Positions 1 to 8,627 of a DNA stretch of 47,375 bases are shown here, one piece after another; the stretch's first letter is position 1, and each line of letters opens with the position of its first letter. The position numbers and the translations under genes were made by a program. The notes beneath the pieces were generated by a model. That model did not search any database, had not been told where the DNA came from, and worked only from the letters and a program-made list of their open reading frames with translations. Origin of the DNA: Bradyrhizobiaceae bacterium (lineage in GTDB: Bacteria > Pseudomonadota > Alphaproteobacteria > Rhizobiales > Xanthobacteraceae); assembly GCA_003105195.1 (NCBI GenBank), contig PQAH01000037.1:1-47375 (forward strand). The letters are read 5' to 3'.

Positions 1-193
1 CGCGGTCTTCACCGGATGGATACTTCTCTGCGTCCGCACTAGCGAGTATAGCAACGAGTTTCGCTCTGTCGGATAACTCCCCAAAGGTCCCGGTGATCCC
101 GATCACAGCTTTGGCATTTGCTTCAAAGGCGATACACATTCCCGGATGCAAGTCGTCCGACCGAACCACGTTTGTGGCGCTGACAATATCCAC
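1..193 (-). CDS. Partial open frame of unknown function, cut by the left edge
   Basis: Directly after the stop codon of the zinc-ribbon gene the same minus-strand frame is open for 69 codons and leaves the window at base 1. The first usable start after that stop is a GTG at 193; a second GTG and an ATG follow. The residues look protein-like: it has the segments SATNVVRSDDLHPGMCIAFE and GITGTFGELSDRAKLVAILA, and no low-complexity stretch. I do not recognise the family. No clear ribosome binding site precedes the GTG. It could instead be the broken continuation of the zinc-ribbon gene, or chance, because 69 open codons are not decisive at this base composition. Confidence 0.35.
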   Translation of the reverse strand, partial: MDIVSATNVVRSDDLHPGMCIAFEANAKAVIGITGTFGELSDRAKLVAILASADAEKYPSGEDR

Positions 194-208
194 TGGGGCA
201 CCGATGTT

Positions 209-361
209 CTAGTTGCTGATCTTTCTCAAGTCGCGCCGTCGGCACCGAGGACATATTACGGGACTTATTGGCTCATTGCGGCGGCGCGCTTCGCGCTCCT
301 CCTCAGGAGTGAGAATCGCTGCCTCGAATTCATTTCCGCAATTAAGGCAGTGGTATCGCAT
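209..361 (-). CDS. Small zinc-ribbon protein (50 aa)
   Basis: The 50-residue product has two CxxC knuckles, CLNC at residues 4-7 and CPRC at about 37-40, separated by an acidic/basic helix-like segment (LTPEEEREARRRNE). This is the layout of a compact zinc ribbon that binds one metal ion. The ATG at 361 is given as the start. A GTG at 373 in the same frame has a GGGAG eight bases upstream and may be the true start, adding four residues. It lies 74 bases downstream of the TIR gene on the same strand, so the two may be co-transcribed. Function is unknown; such ribbons often bind nucleic acid or a partner protein, but nothing here shows which. Confidence 0.55.
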   Translation of the reverse strand: MRYHCLNCGNEFEAAILTPEEEREARRRNEPISPVICPRCRRRDLRKISN

Positions 362-435
362 CCGTTGTGCCACAGTGTTCACTCCCAGGCAATTCTGTGA
401 GTTTAGGCATCCGGCGCGCGCCCACCCGGAGGACC

Positions 436-1398
436 TCATCCCTCCAGGCCAGCTTGCGCAACGAACTCCTGCCAAAGCCGCTCCGCGGCTTCTTTGGGTG
501 AAGCAGATATCTCGTCACGACTGCTCCCAAAAAAGTTAAGTTTCAAGAAAAGTTCATACTCCGTTGCTGCTACTTGAAGAAAGCCATTGGCTGTGTTGGG
601 TTCTGCGCGTGGCCTAAACGAGTAACTGATGTTGCCCCAGTCAGCGGCGCCACGAGAATGCACTGTTATATGCGCCTCTTGGTTCCGAATAGCTTTGTTC
701 AGTACGGTGCAGGAGAACGACCGCTCGCCCATATTCTCGAAGCGTGCCCGTATTGGGTCGCCAATCTGACGCAGTTCGTCGATAGATATCCGGAAGTAGT
801 CTCGGACTACGTCGAATGCGTTATCGCTGAACTCCGCAATATCGATGGCGTCGAACTCGCGTTTGATCCGATAGCGTCTGGGCTGGGGAACGGTGGTCGT
901 TCTGTTCGATTGGCTGTCCGCGGATTGTGAATCCGCGGATTGTGAAGTTGTGTTTCCTCCGGCATTGCTGGCGAGCACACGTCGGAGTTCGGTAATAACA
1001 TCCAAATAGGCAACGTTCTCGTTTGACCATACAGAAATCGGCACTCCGTCTTTCGGCAAGGCCTTGAGCTTTCCCAGCGGGGTCGACTGCCAGTCGCACG
1101 GCTCCAGAATCACCGGGATGACCCTGAGCGAACCCTCCTCGTGCCGCCTCAGTGCCTCCGTCATTTCTTTGTCATAGCAGTACTCGGAGGCGATGAAGTC
1201 GGGGCTGATTAAGGGAACAAAAATTTCACTCTCTGCGAGGCGGAGCTCGATGTCGCGATCGATGTCCGAGCCCGCGAGGATTCTCCGATCGTGCCAAGTA
1301 TCAATGAGGCTTTCTCGCTTCAGCATCGCTAGATGCTTGTGTAGACGGTCGAGCGCCTTCTCGTCGCGATGGGAGTATGAGATAAAAAGTTGTGCCAT
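436..1398 (-). CDS. TIR-domain protein with a C-terminal accessory domain
   Basis: Residues 1-142 form a bacterial TIR domain of the TIR_2 type. It opens with the strand QLFISYSHRDE, followed by the box DTWHDRRILAGSDID, SPDFIASEYCYDKEM (73-78 is YCYDKE, E78 being the candidate NADase glutamate) and VIPVILEPCDWQ. A low-complexity linker (about 143-172) with a duplicated ADSQS unit leads to a domain of about 145 residues that starts KREFDAIDIAEFSDNAFDVV. I recall similar tails on other bacterial TIR and sensor proteins, where they may sense or oligomerise. Family knowledge: many bacterial TIR proteins cleave NAD+ in anti-phage defence. There is no clear ribosome binding site upstream of the ATG. 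The gene lies in an AT-richer segment beside a zinc-ribbon gene; a defence role is inference. Confidence 0.85.
   Translation of the reverse strand: MAQLFISYSHRDEKALDRLHKHLAMLKRESLIDTWHDRRILAGSDIDRDIELRLAESEIFVPLISPDFIASEYCYDKEMTEALRRHEEGSLRVIPVILEPCDWQSTPLGKLKALPKDGVPISVWSNENVAYLDVITELRRVLASNAGGNTTSQSADSQSADSQSNRTTTVPQPRRYRIKREFDAIDIAEFSDNAFDVVRDYFRISIDELRQIGDPIRARFENMGERSFSCTVLNKAIRNQEAHITVHSRGAADWGNISYSFRPRAEPNTANGFLQVAATEYELFLKLNFFGSSRDEISASPKEAAERLWQEFVAQAGLEG
917..946. repeat. Two in-frame 15-bp tandem repeats in the TIR linker
   Basis: The unit tccgcggattgtgaa occurs twice head to tail, at 917-931 and 932-946. It encodes the duplicated ADSQS pentapeptide in the linker between the TIR and C-terminal domains. 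The unit length is a multiple of three, so copy-number change would lengthen or shorten the linker without a frameshift. Confidence 0.9.
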
Positions 1399-1894
1399 TG
1401 GCGCAGCTCAAGGAGGTCAGAGTTCGAATCACTAGTTTGATCGCGATATGATAACAACCGAGAGGTACGCGAGCCAGCGCCGCCGAGCAGTGCCGCAAGG
1501 CAGTCAAACCCGAGACGCGGAAAGCGGTCTGGAAATCAGGCGGTGGAGTAACGCCTGGGTGAATTTGGCCGGGACATGAAGGACGGAACGGTGCGACCTC
1601 GGACCCTCGACGTCTCATGCAGGTTCGCCATCCTGGATACCTTCTTGTTCTGTGCGAGTAGACAGTTTCGTGGACGGGATGTTGCAGATGAAACGCAACT
1701 TCACAGTACGTGAGTTGCGCGATGCAATTCGGAAGTATTGAAATATCCTATGAAGTCAGACATTTCTTTATCTGCAGAAGCCAAAATAACTTCGATAATA
1801 TGCGTTATCCTAGACAACGAGTTGTTTTCTTGAATTGGCACACTGAACGGTACGACAACGAGATTGGCGGAAGTGAAGAATAGCTTCGTGCCGG
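1399..1894. other. 496-base intergenic region, AT-richer, no supported gene
   Basis: This stretch separates the TIR gene from the liv operon; both are on the minus strand. Short open frames exist (for example 44 codons at 1448-1579 and a frame ending near 1701), but none has a convincing start, ribosome binding site or recognisable product. Base composition changes from AT-richer (1399-1894) to GC-rich at the end of livF (1895 onward), so an edge of the foreign-looking segment lies close to here. It probably contains the promoter of the TIR gene and the 3' end of the liv transcript; I see no clear terminator hairpin or palindromic operator. Confidence 0.5.
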
Positions 1895-2593
<699 letters not shown>

Positions 2594-2596
2594 CGG

Positions 2597-3349
2597 CTAC
2601 TCCATCTCCTCGCCCAGATAGGCGGCGACCACCTGCGGGTCGTTGCGCACCGCCTCGGGAGCCCCGCTCGCGAGCACGCGGCCGTAGATCAGCACCGAGA
2701 TGCGGTCGGCGAGCGCGAACACGGCGGTCATGTCGTGCTCGACCAGAACCATGGGAAACCGGCCCTTGAGCCGCCGCAGCACCGCGACCAGCCGCTCGGT
2801 CTCCTCGCGCCCGGCGCCGGCCATGGGCTCGTCGAGCAGCAGCAGCTTCGGCTCCATGGCGAGCGCGATCGCGAGCTCGAGTGCGCGCTTCTCGCCGTGC
2901 GAGAGCGTGCCGGCCGGCGCTTCGGCGCGCGCCGCGAGCCCGACCTCGGCGAGCGCGGCGAGCGCCGGCTCGTTCAACACCGGCTCGTCGGCCGCACGGC
3001 CGAGGAAGCGGAAGCTCGACCCCGCGCGCGCCTGCACGGCGAGCGCCACGTTCTCGCGCACCGAGAAGCCCGGCAGGATCGAGGTGATCTGGAACGAGCG
3101 CGCGAGCCCGAGCATGGCGCGCGCGTCGGGGGTGAGCCGCGTGATGTCGCGGCCCGCGAACCGGATGCGCCCGGCGTCGGGGGTGAGGAGCCCCGAGACC
3201 TGGTTGATCAGGGTGGTCTTGCCGGCGCCGTTCGGGCCGATCACGGCGTGCAGCTCGCCGGGCAGGACCTCGAGGGTCACGTCGTCCGTGACCGTGAGGC
3301 CGCCGAAACTCTTGCGCAGGGCCTCCAGGCGCAGGACCGGCTCAGCCAC
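2597..3349 (-). CDS. livG: HAAT-family ABC transporter ATPase, LivG type
   Basis: First ATPase of the importer. Walker A is GPNGAGKTT (38-46), the signature is LSHGEKR (149-155) and Walker B is LLLLDEP (169-175). Its 250 residues and the C-terminal run ending in VAAYLG are typical of LivG. Translation appears to start at a GTG (3349) that overlaps the last eight bases of livM, which implies translational coupling. It would pair with LivF to form the nucleotide-binding heterodimer. It differs clearly from the LivG of the second importer in this window, so the two systems are paralogous and not a recent duplication. Confidence 0.93.
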   Translation of the reverse strand: MAEPVLRLEALRKSFGGLTVTDDVTLEVLPGELHAVIGPNGAGKTTLINQVSGLLTPDAGRIRFAGRDITRLTPDARAMLGLARSFQITSILPGFSVRENVALAVQARAGSSFRFLGRAADEPVLNEPALAALAEVGLAARAEAPAGTLSHGEKRALELAIALAMEPKLLLLDEPMAGAGREETERLVAVLRRLKGRFPMVLVEHDMTAVFALADRISVLIYGRVLASGAPEAVRNDPQVVAAYLGEEME

Positions 3350-4295
3350 GGATCAGCTCCTTCAGCCGGCCCGCGAGCCCGACGATGCCGCCGCGCGCGA
3401 ACACCGCGACCAGCACCAGCAGCGGGCCGAAGATCACCTTCCAGTGCTCGGTGAAGCCGGACAGCCACTGCTCCAGCAGCAGGAACGCCGCGGTGCCGAT
3501 GATCGCGCCGTCGAGCGAGCCGAGGCCGCCGAAGATGATCATGATCAGGAGCTCGCCCGAGCGCTGCCACGACATGTAGGCGGGGCTCACGAACTCGGTC
3601 GCATTGGCGAGCAGGAAGCCCGACAGCCCGCCGATCACGCCGGCGATCACATAGGCGGCGAGCTGGAAGCGGTAGACGTTGAAGCCGAGCGTCGCCATGC
3701 GCACCGCGTTCTCGCGGCTGCCGCGGAACACGCGGCCGAAGCGCGAGGCGACCACCGCGCGGCAGGCGAGGTAGGTGGCGAGCAGGAATCCGAGCACCAC
3801 GTAGAAGAAGGCGCGGTCGTCGGCGAAGAGCGGGAAGCCCGCGACCAGGCTGCGCGCCCGGATCGTGAGCCCATCGTCGCCGCCATAGGGGGCGAGCGAG
3901 CTCGCCGTGAAGAACGCCATCTGCCCGAAGGCGAGCGTGATCATGATGAAGTAGACGCCCTTGGTGCGCAGGCAGACGATGCCGGTCGCGAGCGCGAACA
4001 GGCCCGAGACCGCGAGCGCCACCGGGAGCGCGACCAGCGCGTCGGCGATGCCGTGCGCCGAGAGGATGCCGACCGCATAGGCGCCGAGCCCGATGAAGGC
4101 GGCGTGGCCGAACGAGACCAGCGCGCCGTAGCCGACCAGCAGGTCGAGGGCGAGCGCCGCGATCGCGAAGATCATCACCCGGATCCCGAGGCTCACGATG
4201 AAGCTGTCGCCGGTCGCCGCCGCGACCAGCGGGGTCGCCGCGAACGCCGCGAAGATCAGCAGCGGCAGCAGCCTCCCCGCGGCGCGGCCGGCCAT
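3342..4295 (-). CDS. livM: HAAT-family ABC transporter permease, LivM type
   Basis: A very hydrophobic membrane protein of about 317 residues with repeated transmembrane segments, for example LLPLLIFAAFAATPLVAAA and MIFAIAALALDLLVGYGALV. It has the LivM hallmark SFGHAAFIGLGAYAVG and a late loop IIFGGLGSLDGAIIG that fits the ATPase-coupling region. The start is taken at the ATG (4295) one base after the livH stop; upstream in-frame codons would lie inside livH. It forms the translocation channel with LivH in the inner membrane. Confidence 0.93.
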   Translation of the reverse strand: MAGRAAGRLLPLLIFAAFAATPLVAAATGDSFIVSLGIRVMIFAIAALALDLLVGYGALVSFGHAAFIGLGAYAVGILSAHGIADALVALPVALAVSGLFALATGIVCLRTKGVYFIMITLAFGQMAFFTASSLAPYGGDDGLTIRARSLVAGFPLFADDRAFFYVVLGFLLATYLACRAVVASRFGRVFRGSRENAVRMATLGFNVYRFQLAAYVIAGVIGGLSGFLLANATEFVSPAYMSWQRSGELLIMIIFGGLGSLDGAIIGTAAFLLLEQWLSGFTEHWKVIFGPLLVLVAVFARGGIVGLAGRLKELIRG

Positions 4296-4296
4296 C

Positions 4297-5220
4297 TCAG
4301 CGCCCCTTGGCCGGGAACAGGCCGGTCGGCCGGACATAGAGCACCAGCGCCATCAGGAGATAGATCAGCATCGAGGCCAGCGCCGGGCCGACGGTGCGCG
4401 CCGGCGAGGGGGCCATCACCAGGCGCAGGATGTCGACGATGAAGGAGCGGCCGAGCGTGTCGACCAGGCCGACGATCAGCGCGGCGAGGAACGCGCCGCG
4501 GATCGAGCCGATGCCGCCGATCACGATCACGACGAAGGCGAGGATCAGGATGGTGTCGCCCATGCCGGGCTCGACCGAGAGGATCGGCGCCACCATGATG
4601 CCGGCGAAGCCCGCCAGCATGGTGCCGAAGCCGAACACGATCATGAACAGCCGGCGGATGTCGACGCCGAGCGCCGAGACCATGGGCGCGTCGGTCGCGC
4701 CCGCCCGCACCAGCATGCCGACGCGGGTGTGCGCGACGAGGCCGTAGAGCAGGACGCCGGCGACGAGGCCGGAGGCGATCACGACCAGGCGCCAGACCGG
4801 GTAGAGCAGCCCGTCCATCAGCCGCACCGAGCCCGAGAACAGCTCCGGGATCGGCAGGGTGAGCGGCGCAGCGCCCCAGACGAGCTTCACGCCCTGGTTC
4901 AGGAACAGGATGACGCCGAAGGTGGCGATCACCTGGTCGAGGTGGTCGCGGTCGTAGAGATGGCGGAACACCGCGAACTCGAGCAGCAGCCCGAAGGCGA
5001 GCGCCGCCAGCAGCGCCAGCACCAGCCCGGCGAGGAAGCTGCCGGTGAGCCCGTAGAACATCACCGCGAGATAGGCGCCCAGCATGTACTGGACGCCGTG
5101 CGCCAGGTTGATGAAGTCCATCACGCCGAACACCAAGGTGAGCCCGGCCGCGATCAGGAACAGCAGCACCCCGAGCTGCAGCCCGTTGAGGATCTGGACG
5201 ACGAGGAGGGTGGTGGACAT
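4297..5220 (-). CDS. livH: HAAT-family ABC transporter permease, LivH type
   Basis: A 307-residue membrane protein with the LivH pattern: ILNGLQLGVLLFLIAAGLTL at the N-terminus, then VMDFINLAHGVQYMLGAYLA, and a late coupling segment VIVIGGIGSIRGAFLAALIV. The start is set at ATG 5220. The upstream in-frame extension to 5349 lies in a palindromic repeat and has no membrane or signal character, so it is excluded. A 208-base gap with a repeat element separates the gene from the binding-protein genes upstream, though all remain co-directional. Confidence 0.93.
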   Translation of the reverse strand: MSTTLLVVQILNGLQLGVLLFLIAAGLTLVFGVMDFINLAHGVQYMLGAYLAVMFYGLTGSFLAGLVLALLAALAFGLLLEFAVFRHLYDRDHLDQVIATFGVILFLNQGVKLVWGAAPLTLPIPELFSGSVRLMDGLLYPVWRLVVIASGLVAGVLLYGLVAHTRVGMLVRAGATDAPMVSALGVDIRRLFMIVFGFGTMLAGFAGIMVAPILSVEPGMGDTILILAFVVIVIGGIGSIRGAFLAALIVGLVDTLGRSFIVDILRLVMAPSPARTVGPALASMLIYLLMALVLYVRPTGLFPAKGR

Positions 5221-5263
5221 GGGGTTACCGAAATACCCAACGGGGTCGCTCGCCGGCCCGAAT

Positions 5264-5412
5264 CCGTCATCCTGAGGTGCGCGGCAGCGCAGCTGCCGAG
5301 CCTCGAAGGATGAACGGCCCGGACGGTGCGGCACGGGTTGCTGCACCACCCCGGCCCGTCGCCCTTCGAGGCTCGCGCATTCGCGCGAGCACCTCGGGGT
5401 GACGGGTCCGGG
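5264..5412. repeat. Composite extragenic palindromic element inside the liv operon
   Basis: Two facing halves occupy most of the gap between the binding-protein gene and livH. The left half carries catcctgaggtgcgcgg and gcctcgaaggatga. The right half carries cgcccttcgaggctcgc and gcgagcacctcggggtgac. The halves are largely inverted copies of each other, with shared motifs such as gaggtgc/gcacctc and cctcgaagg/ccttcgagg. This resembles a repeat common between genes of Bradyrhizobium-like genomes. It could stabilise the binding-protein mRNA or partly terminate transcription before the permease genes. Confidence 0.75.
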
Positions 5413-5428
5413 CTCGGCTACGACGGCA

Positions 5429-6604
5429 TCACTTCAGCGGGCAGTCCTTGGCGTAGGCGTCGGCGAAGTCGCTGAACACCTTGGAGACGATCTCGGTCGC
5501 GTACTTGCCGTCGGCGCGCTTGACCGCCTTCACGACATAGACGTCCTGCAGCGGGAAGCCGTTGGTGTTGAGCTTGAAGGCGCCGCCGCGCACCGAGGTG
5601 AACGAGGCCTTGCGCACGGCCGCGCGCATCGCCTCCTTGTCCTTGGCCTTGCCGCCCGCGGCCTTCACGGCCGCGTCGATCAGCAGCGCCGCGTCGTAGC
5701 CCTGCGCCGCGTAGAGCGCCGGCACGTACTTGTACGTCGCCTCGAAGTCGGCGACGAACTTCTTGTTCACCGGGTTGTCGAGGTTCGGCGCCCACTGTGC
5801 GCCCGAATGGAGCCCGACCGCCGCATCCTGGGTCGCCGGCAGGGTGGTCTCGTCCACCGTGAAGGCCGAGAGGAACGGGATCTTGCCGGCGAGCCCGGCC
5901 TGGGCGTACTGCTTGACGAAGTTGACGCCCATCCCGCCCGGCTCGAAGGCGAACACCGCGTCTGGCTTGAGCGCCGCGATCTTGGCGATCTCGGCCGAGA
6001 AGTCGAGCTGGTTGACCTGGTTGAAGATCTCCTCCAGCACCTCGCCGCGATAGTGGCGCTTGAAGCCCGCCATCGAGTCCTTGCCGGCCTGGTAGTTCGG
6101 CGCCAGCAGCACGATCTTCTTGTAGCCCTTGTCCTGCGCGTATTTGCCCATCGCCTCGTGGTTCTGGTCGTTCTGCCAGGCGGTCGAGACGAACCAGGGC
6201 GAGCAGCCTTTGCCGGCGAGCGGCGAGGGCCCGGCATTCGGGCTGATCAGCACGGTCTTGGAGTCGAACACCGGCTTGGAGATCGCCATCATCACGTTGG
6301 AGAAGATCACGCCGACCACGACGTCGACCTTGTCGCGCTCGAGAAGGCCCTGCACCTTCTGGATGCCGACATCCGGCTTGAGCTCGTCGTCGGCGACCAC
6401 GAGCTCCACCTCCATGCCGCCGAGCTTGCCGCCGAGATGCTTCACGCCGAGCTGGAAGCCGTCGCGCATGTGCTGGCCGAGCACCGCGGCCGGGCCCGAC
6501 AGGGTCGCGAGCATGCCGATCTTCAGCTTCTCCTGCGCCTGCGCGCCGGTGGCGAAGCCGGCGATCGCGAGCGCGGCCAGAAGGGATGTCAGTCGAGGGG
6601 TCAT
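5429..6604 (-). CDS. HAAT ABC transporter substrate-binding protein (second of a tandem pair)
   Basis: A periplasmic type I binding protein of 391 residues. The N-terminal 23 residues are a signal peptide ending GAQA, with mature sequence QEKLKIGMLATLSGP. The fold-typical segments LSGPAAVLGQ, VVADDELKPDVGIQKVQGLL and ISPNAGPSPLAG are present. It is strongly similar to the neighbouring product (6654-7817) along its whole length, so the two come from a tandem duplication. The gap between them is 49 bases. It would deliver ligand to the LivHM permease; two binding proteins may widen the substrate range. The ligand is not readable from sequence. Confidence 0.93.
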   Translation of the reverse strand: MTPRLTSLLAALAIAGFATGAQAQEKLKIGMLATLSGPAAVLGQHMRDGFQLGVKHLGGKLGGMEVELVVADDELKPDVGIQKVQGLLERDKVDVVVGVIFSNVMMAISKPVFDSKTVLISPNAGPSPLAGKGCSPWFVSTAWQNDQNHEAMGKYAQDKGYKKIVLLAPNYQAGKDSMAGFKRHYRGEVLEEIFNQVNQLDFSAEIAKIAALKPDAVFAFEPGGMGVNFVKQYAQAGLAGKIPFLSAFTVDETTLPATQDAAVGLHSGAQWAPNLDNPVNKKFVADFEATYKYVPALYAAQGYDAALLIDAAVKAAGGKAKDKEAMRAAVRKASFTSVRGGAFKLNTNGFPLQDVYVVKAVKRADGKYATEIVSKVFSDFADAYAKDCPLK

Positions 6605-6653
6605 CAGGTTCGTCTCCGAGGTTGTTGTTGGAGGCTCGAGGTCCGGCGAATGC

Positions 6654-7817
6654 CTATTTCATCGGGCAGTCCTTGGCGTGCCCGTCGGCATGGTCGTCGA
6701 AGATCTTCTTCGCGATCTCGGTCTGGAACTTGCCGTCGGCGCGCTTCGCCACCTTCACGAGGTAGAAGTCCTGGATCGGGTAGTTGTTGGTGTTGAACTT
6801 GAAGTCGCCGCGCAGCGAGGTGAAGTTCGCCTTCTTCATGGCCGCCTGCAGCGCGGCCTTGTCGGTCGTCCTGCCCTGCGTGAGCTTGAGCGCGCCGTCG
6901 ATCAGCAGCGCCGCGTCGTAGGACTGGAACGCGTAGGTCGCCGGCACCGCGCCGAACTCCTTCTCGTAGGCCGCGACGAAGGCCTTGTTCTGCGGCGTGT
7001 CCAGGTTCGGCGCCCAGTTGGCGCCGCCGAAGAAGCCGAGCGCGGCGTCCTGCTGCGCCGGCAGCGTCGACTCGTCGACCGTGAAGGCCGAGAGGAACGT
7101 CATCCTGTCGGCGAGCGCCGCCTGGCGGAACTGCTTGACGAAGTTGACGCCCATGCCGCCCGGCAGGAACACGTAGACGGCGTCGGGCTTGGCGGCCGCG
7201 ATCCGCGAGAGCTCGGCCGAGTAGTCGAGCTGGTTGAGCGGCACGTAGACCTCGTCCACGACCTCGCCCTTGTAGTGCGCCTTGAAGCCCGCGAGCGCGT
7301 CGCGTCCGGCCTGGTAGTTCGGCGCCATCAGGAACACGCGCTTGAGGCCCGCGTCCTGCGCGTGCTTGCCGGAGACGCCGAACACCTGGTCGTTCTGGTA
7401 GGAGGTGACGAAGAAGTTCGGGTTGCATTCCTTGCCGGCGAAGTTGGAGGTGCCGGCATTCGGGCTGATCAGGATCGCGCCGCCCTCGGTCGCGGGCTTC
7501 ATGATCGCCTGCAGGATGTTGGAGAAGATCGGCCCGACCACGAACTCGACCTTGTCGCGCTCGACCAGCGCCCGCACTTTGTTGACCGCGACGTCGGGCT
7601 TGAGCTCGTCGTCGACGATCACGAGCTCCACCTCGCGGCCGCCGAGCCTGCCGCCGAGCGACTTCACGGCGAGCTGGAATCCGTTGCGCAATTGCTGCCC
7701 GAGCACCGCCGGCGGTCCCGAGAGCGTCGCGACCACGCCGACCTTGAGCTTCTCCTGCGCGGCCGCGGCCGAGCATCCGAGCGCCGTCACGGCCACCAGA
7801 GCGACCAGTCTGTTCAT
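6654..7817 (-). CDS. HAAT ABC transporter substrate-binding protein (first of a tandem pair)
   Basis: A type I periplasmic binding protein of 387 residues, the first gene of the liv operon. Residues 1-20 form a signal peptide ending SAAAA, with mature QEKLKVGVVATLSGP. C15 in LGC gives a weak lipobox, so lipoprotein processing is possible but not favoured. It matches its downstream neighbour in blocks such as LSGPPAVLGQ, ELVIVDDELKPDV and LFGGANWAPNLDTP-like regions near residue 270. The promoter should lie in 7818-8058, where an AT-rich palindrome is found. Confidence 0.93.
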   Translation of the reverse strand: MNRLVALVAVTALGCSAAAAQEKLKVGVVATLSGPPAVLGQQLRNGFQLAVKSLGGRLGGREVELVIVDDELKPDVAVNKVRALVERDKVEFVVGPIFSNILQAIMKPATEGGAILISPNAGTSNFAGKECNPNFFVTSYQNDQVFGVSGKHAQDAGLKRVFLMAPNYQAGRDALAGFKAHYKGEVVDEVYVPLNQLDYSAELSRIAAAKPDAVYVFLPGGMGVNFVKQFRQAALADRMTFLSAFTVDESTLPAQQDAALGFFGGANWAPNLDTPQNKAFVAAYEKEFGAVPATYAFQSYDAALLIDGALKLTQGRTTDKAALQAAMKKANFTSLRGDFKFNTNNYPIQDFYLVKVAKRADGKFQTEIAKKIFDDHADGHAKDCPMK

Positions 7818-7889
7818 GTTCTCCCTCCCACTCGCGGCAGTCGTGGCCCGCGCGCCTTTGCGGCATTCGTCCGGGCCCCTGCGCGATTA

Positions 7890-7903
7890 TTTTAAGTTTA
7901 AAA
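7890..7903. promoter_or_regulatory. AT-rich perfect palindrome, candidate operator
   Basis: The sequence ttttaagtttaaaa is a perfect inverted repeat with TTTTAA/TTAAAA arms around two bases. It stands in an otherwise GC-rich intergenic region between the divergent liv binding-protein gene (minus) and the cupin gene (plus). On the minus strand it runs into ttaaaataat, which could serve as a -10 element. Such palindromes are typical binding sites of dimeric repressors; no regulator gene lies next to it, so the protein is unknown. Confidence 0.5.
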
Positions 7904-8058
7904 CATCCCCCTTGTGAAGCCCTGTTTGCGGGCGCGCCGCCCGGGATTTACGCTTTTCGCCGAATGAGCGGCGCGCGCGCGCCGGGTTGTTCCGGCGCCC
8001 CGGATTTCATGGTTGAATGCCCGCGCGGCGAGACACGCGACGGGGAGTGGAAGAGTAC

Positions 8059-8517
8059 ATGCAACCGCTGACCGCAGGCATCACCAAGGCCGGCACCGGC
8101 ATCGACGGCATCGTCTGGAACATCCTCGGGCAGACCTATGTCCCGAAGCAGGTCTGCGAGAGCTCGTTCTCGTGGCACGCGACCTTTCCGCCCGGCACCT
8201 TCGTGCCGCCGCATATCCATCCGACCCAGGACGAGTTCGTCTACATGTTCGAGGGACGCCTCGACCTCGTCCTCGACGGCCGCGAGTTCGTCGCCACCGC
8301 GGGCGACCTGATCCGCCTGCCGATGAACATCCCGCACGGCATCTTCAACAAGTCCGACCAGGCCGTGAAGTGCTTCTTCTGGGTCGCGCCCACGCGCCGG
8401 CTCTACGACCTGTTCTGGGCGATCCACGGCATGAAGGAGCAGAACCCGCAGGACGTGGTCGCGCTCGCCGCCCGGCACGAGATCGTGTTCCTGCCCCCGC
8501 CCGACGACCAGGGGTGA
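8059..8517 (+). CDS. Cupin-domain protein
   Basis: A single-cupin protein of 152 residues. Motif 1 is PGTFVPPHIHPTQDEF with ligands H52, H54 and E59; motif 2 is GDLIRLPMNIPHGIFN with H93. The set of three His and one Glu for a mononuclear metal site is therefore complete. Such proteins may be small dioxygenases, isomerases or ligand sensors; the reaction cannot be told. The start is set at ATG 8059, with GGGGAG about 14 bases upstream, since the in-frame extension from 8017 is basic and unlike cupins. It is divergent from the liv operon and followed by a NIPSNAP gene. Confidence 0.88.
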   Translation: MQPLTAGITKAGTGIDGIVWNILGQTYVPKQVCESSFSWHATFPPGTFVPPHIHPTQDEFVYMFEGRLDLVLDGREFVATAGDLIRLPMNIPHGIFNKSDQAVKCFFWVAPTRRLYDLFWAIHGMKEQNPQDVVALAARHEIVFLPPPDDQG

Positions 8518-8557
8518 GCCGCAGCAGCGCACGGAGATGGGCTTGCGCCCGCTTCAC

Positions 8558-8577
8558 GCTTCGGCCTTTGCCGAAGC
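8558..8577. terminator. Stem-loop between the cupin and NIPSNAP genes
   Basis: A perfect 8-bp stem, gcttcggc/gccgaagc, encloses a cttt loop. It lies 41 bases after the cupin stop and 51 before the NIPSNAP start. No T-tract follows, so it is more likely an mRNA-processing or attenuating hairpin than a strong intrinsic terminator. Confidence 0.5.
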
Positions 8578-8627
8578 ATCCCGGTGCCGCGCCGCGCTAG
8601 ACGTCATGGCATTCATGAGGCCCCGCC

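Noticed and set aside
917..946. Tandem repeats considered as a CRISPR remnant
   Set aside because: There are only two units, with no spacers, and they lie inside a coding sequence in frame.
1405..1440. A gttcgaatc motif suggesting a tRNA T-loop or attachment site upstream of the TIR gene
   Set aside because: The flanking bases do not pair into a T-stem and no acceptor or anticodon arm can be formed nearby.
1411..1579. A perfect aaggaggt on the plus strand followed by a 44-codon frame at 1448
   Set aside because: The spacing to the ATG is about 30 bases, too long for a ribosome binding site, and the product is not recognisable.
5221..5349. N-terminal extension of LivH by 43 codons
   Set aside because: It is encoded by the dispersed palindromic element and has no signal or membrane character.
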